This document shows, in pieces, positions 20,644 through 20,905 of a DNA stretch of 20,905 bases. Origin of the DNA: Clostridia bacterium (lineage in GTDB: Bacteria; Bacillota; Clostridia; Oscillospirales; Acutalibacteraceae); contig CAAGHB010000084.1 of the NCBI GenBank assembly GCA_900769535.1, forward strand, positions 1 to 20,905. The letters are read 5' to 3'. The position numbers were made by a program, and so were the translations under genes. The notes under the pieces are model-generated. The model did no database searches, was not told the origin of the DNA, and worked only from the letters and a program-made list of their open reading frames with translations. How positions within the stretch are numbered: the stretch's first letter is position 1; every line of letters begins with the position of its first letter.

Positions 20644-20905
20644 ATGACAACATTAGATAACAAAATTGATTTTAGAAGAGTGGCAGAATTATGGATCAAG
20701 AAAAAGGAAACTAGTACAAAGGATTCAACCTATATACATTATTATAAAAAGACGGTAAAAAAAGAATGGATTGAAGACATTGTTGTTAAACACACCCATG
20801 AGATGATGATTGATGATAATGTTATTGAGGACATCGCAAGTATTGTGTTTAGAAATGCAAAGAAAGAAAATCCCGCAATACAACTACTTAAACAACGGCT
20901 TAGTG
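20644..20905 (+). CDS. Probable tyrosine recombinase/integrase, N-terminal part, cut by the window edge
   Basis: A frame opens at ATG 20644, 7 nt after AGGAGG, and stays open to the edge (87 codons). It begins MTTLDNKIDFRRVAELWIKK, continues TKDSTYIHYYKKTVKKEWIE, and later has IEDIASIVFRNAKKENPAIQ. F-x-x-VA-x-x-W-(I/L)-x-x-K...(K/S)-x-STY-x-x-Y is the usual opening of the core-binding (SAM-like) domain of phage and ICE tyrosine integrases. The catalytic R-H-R-Y region would lie beyond the window and cannot be checked. Position near tRNA-Leu and accessory genes supports an integrase of a genomic island. It could also be another DNA-binding protein with a similar helical domain. Confidence 0.5.
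   Translation, partial: MTTLDNKIDFRRVAELWIKKKETSTKDSTYIHYYKKTVKKEWIEDIVVKHTHEMMIDDNVIEDIASIVFRNAKKENPAIQLLKQRLS

Noticed and set aside
1..20905. CRISPR arrays or cas genes
   Set aside because: No regularly spaced repeats of 25-40 bp and no Cas-like proteins are seen; the only long direct repeat is the tRNA half.

Overview
The window looks like chromosome from a low-to-mid GC, spore-forming-lineage member of the Clostridia, probably Oscillospirales/Ruminococcaceae-like. This is inferred from gene content, not from any database match. The signs are AGGAGG-type ribosome sites with several TTG starts, a lipobox lipoprotein, GerW/YtfJ and an SpoIVFB-type M50 protease beside ScpA/ScpB, Na-pump-type biotin enzymes, and CCA-encoding tRNAs.

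Layout. Positions 1-291 hold a truncated zinc-metallopeptidase fragment of the kind found in large mobile-element proteins, lying against a terminator. Positions 332-1588 (minus strand) are a vitamin B12 uptake operon: promoter, cobalamin riboswitch, DUF4430 lipoprotein and ECF-type S component. An RluA-type pseudouridine synthase and RadC diverge from 2566-2675. Next come a MacA/MacB-like adaptor and permease pair with no ATPase (3497-5525), a YkuE-like metallophosphoesterase (5591-6466, minus) and a DrrA/DrrB-like ABC exporter (6666-8122).

The minus-strand core block then reads from right to left. The first operon, 17595 down to 12000, is M50 protease, ScpA, ScpB, DUF2953, GerW, D-Ala-D-Ala carboxypeptidase, RluB-type synthase and a small GNAT-like protein. 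The second, 11921 down to 8802, is acyl-CoA carboxyltransferase, biotin carrier and OadA-type carboxyltransferase. That subunit set resembles the soluble transcarboxylase 12S/1.3S/5S set. SecG and tRNA-Pro(GGG) follow.

The right end (17725-20905, mostly plus strand) is accessory in character. It has tRNA-Leu(GAG), a duplicated 5' half of tRNA-Leu followed by a 144-nt GC-rich structured sequence, the intact tRNA-Leu(UAG), a membrane transglutaminase-like protein, an XRE regulator, a SLOG-fold protein and the start of a probable tyrosine recombinase. The SLOG gene sits behind a long leader that ends in an intrinsic terminator at its ribosome site. This looks like a small island beside a tRNA.

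The most interesting unexplained items are the tRNA-Leu half-repeat with its GC-rich insert, the attenuator-like leader of the SLOG gene, and the divergent transcarboxylase-like complex.
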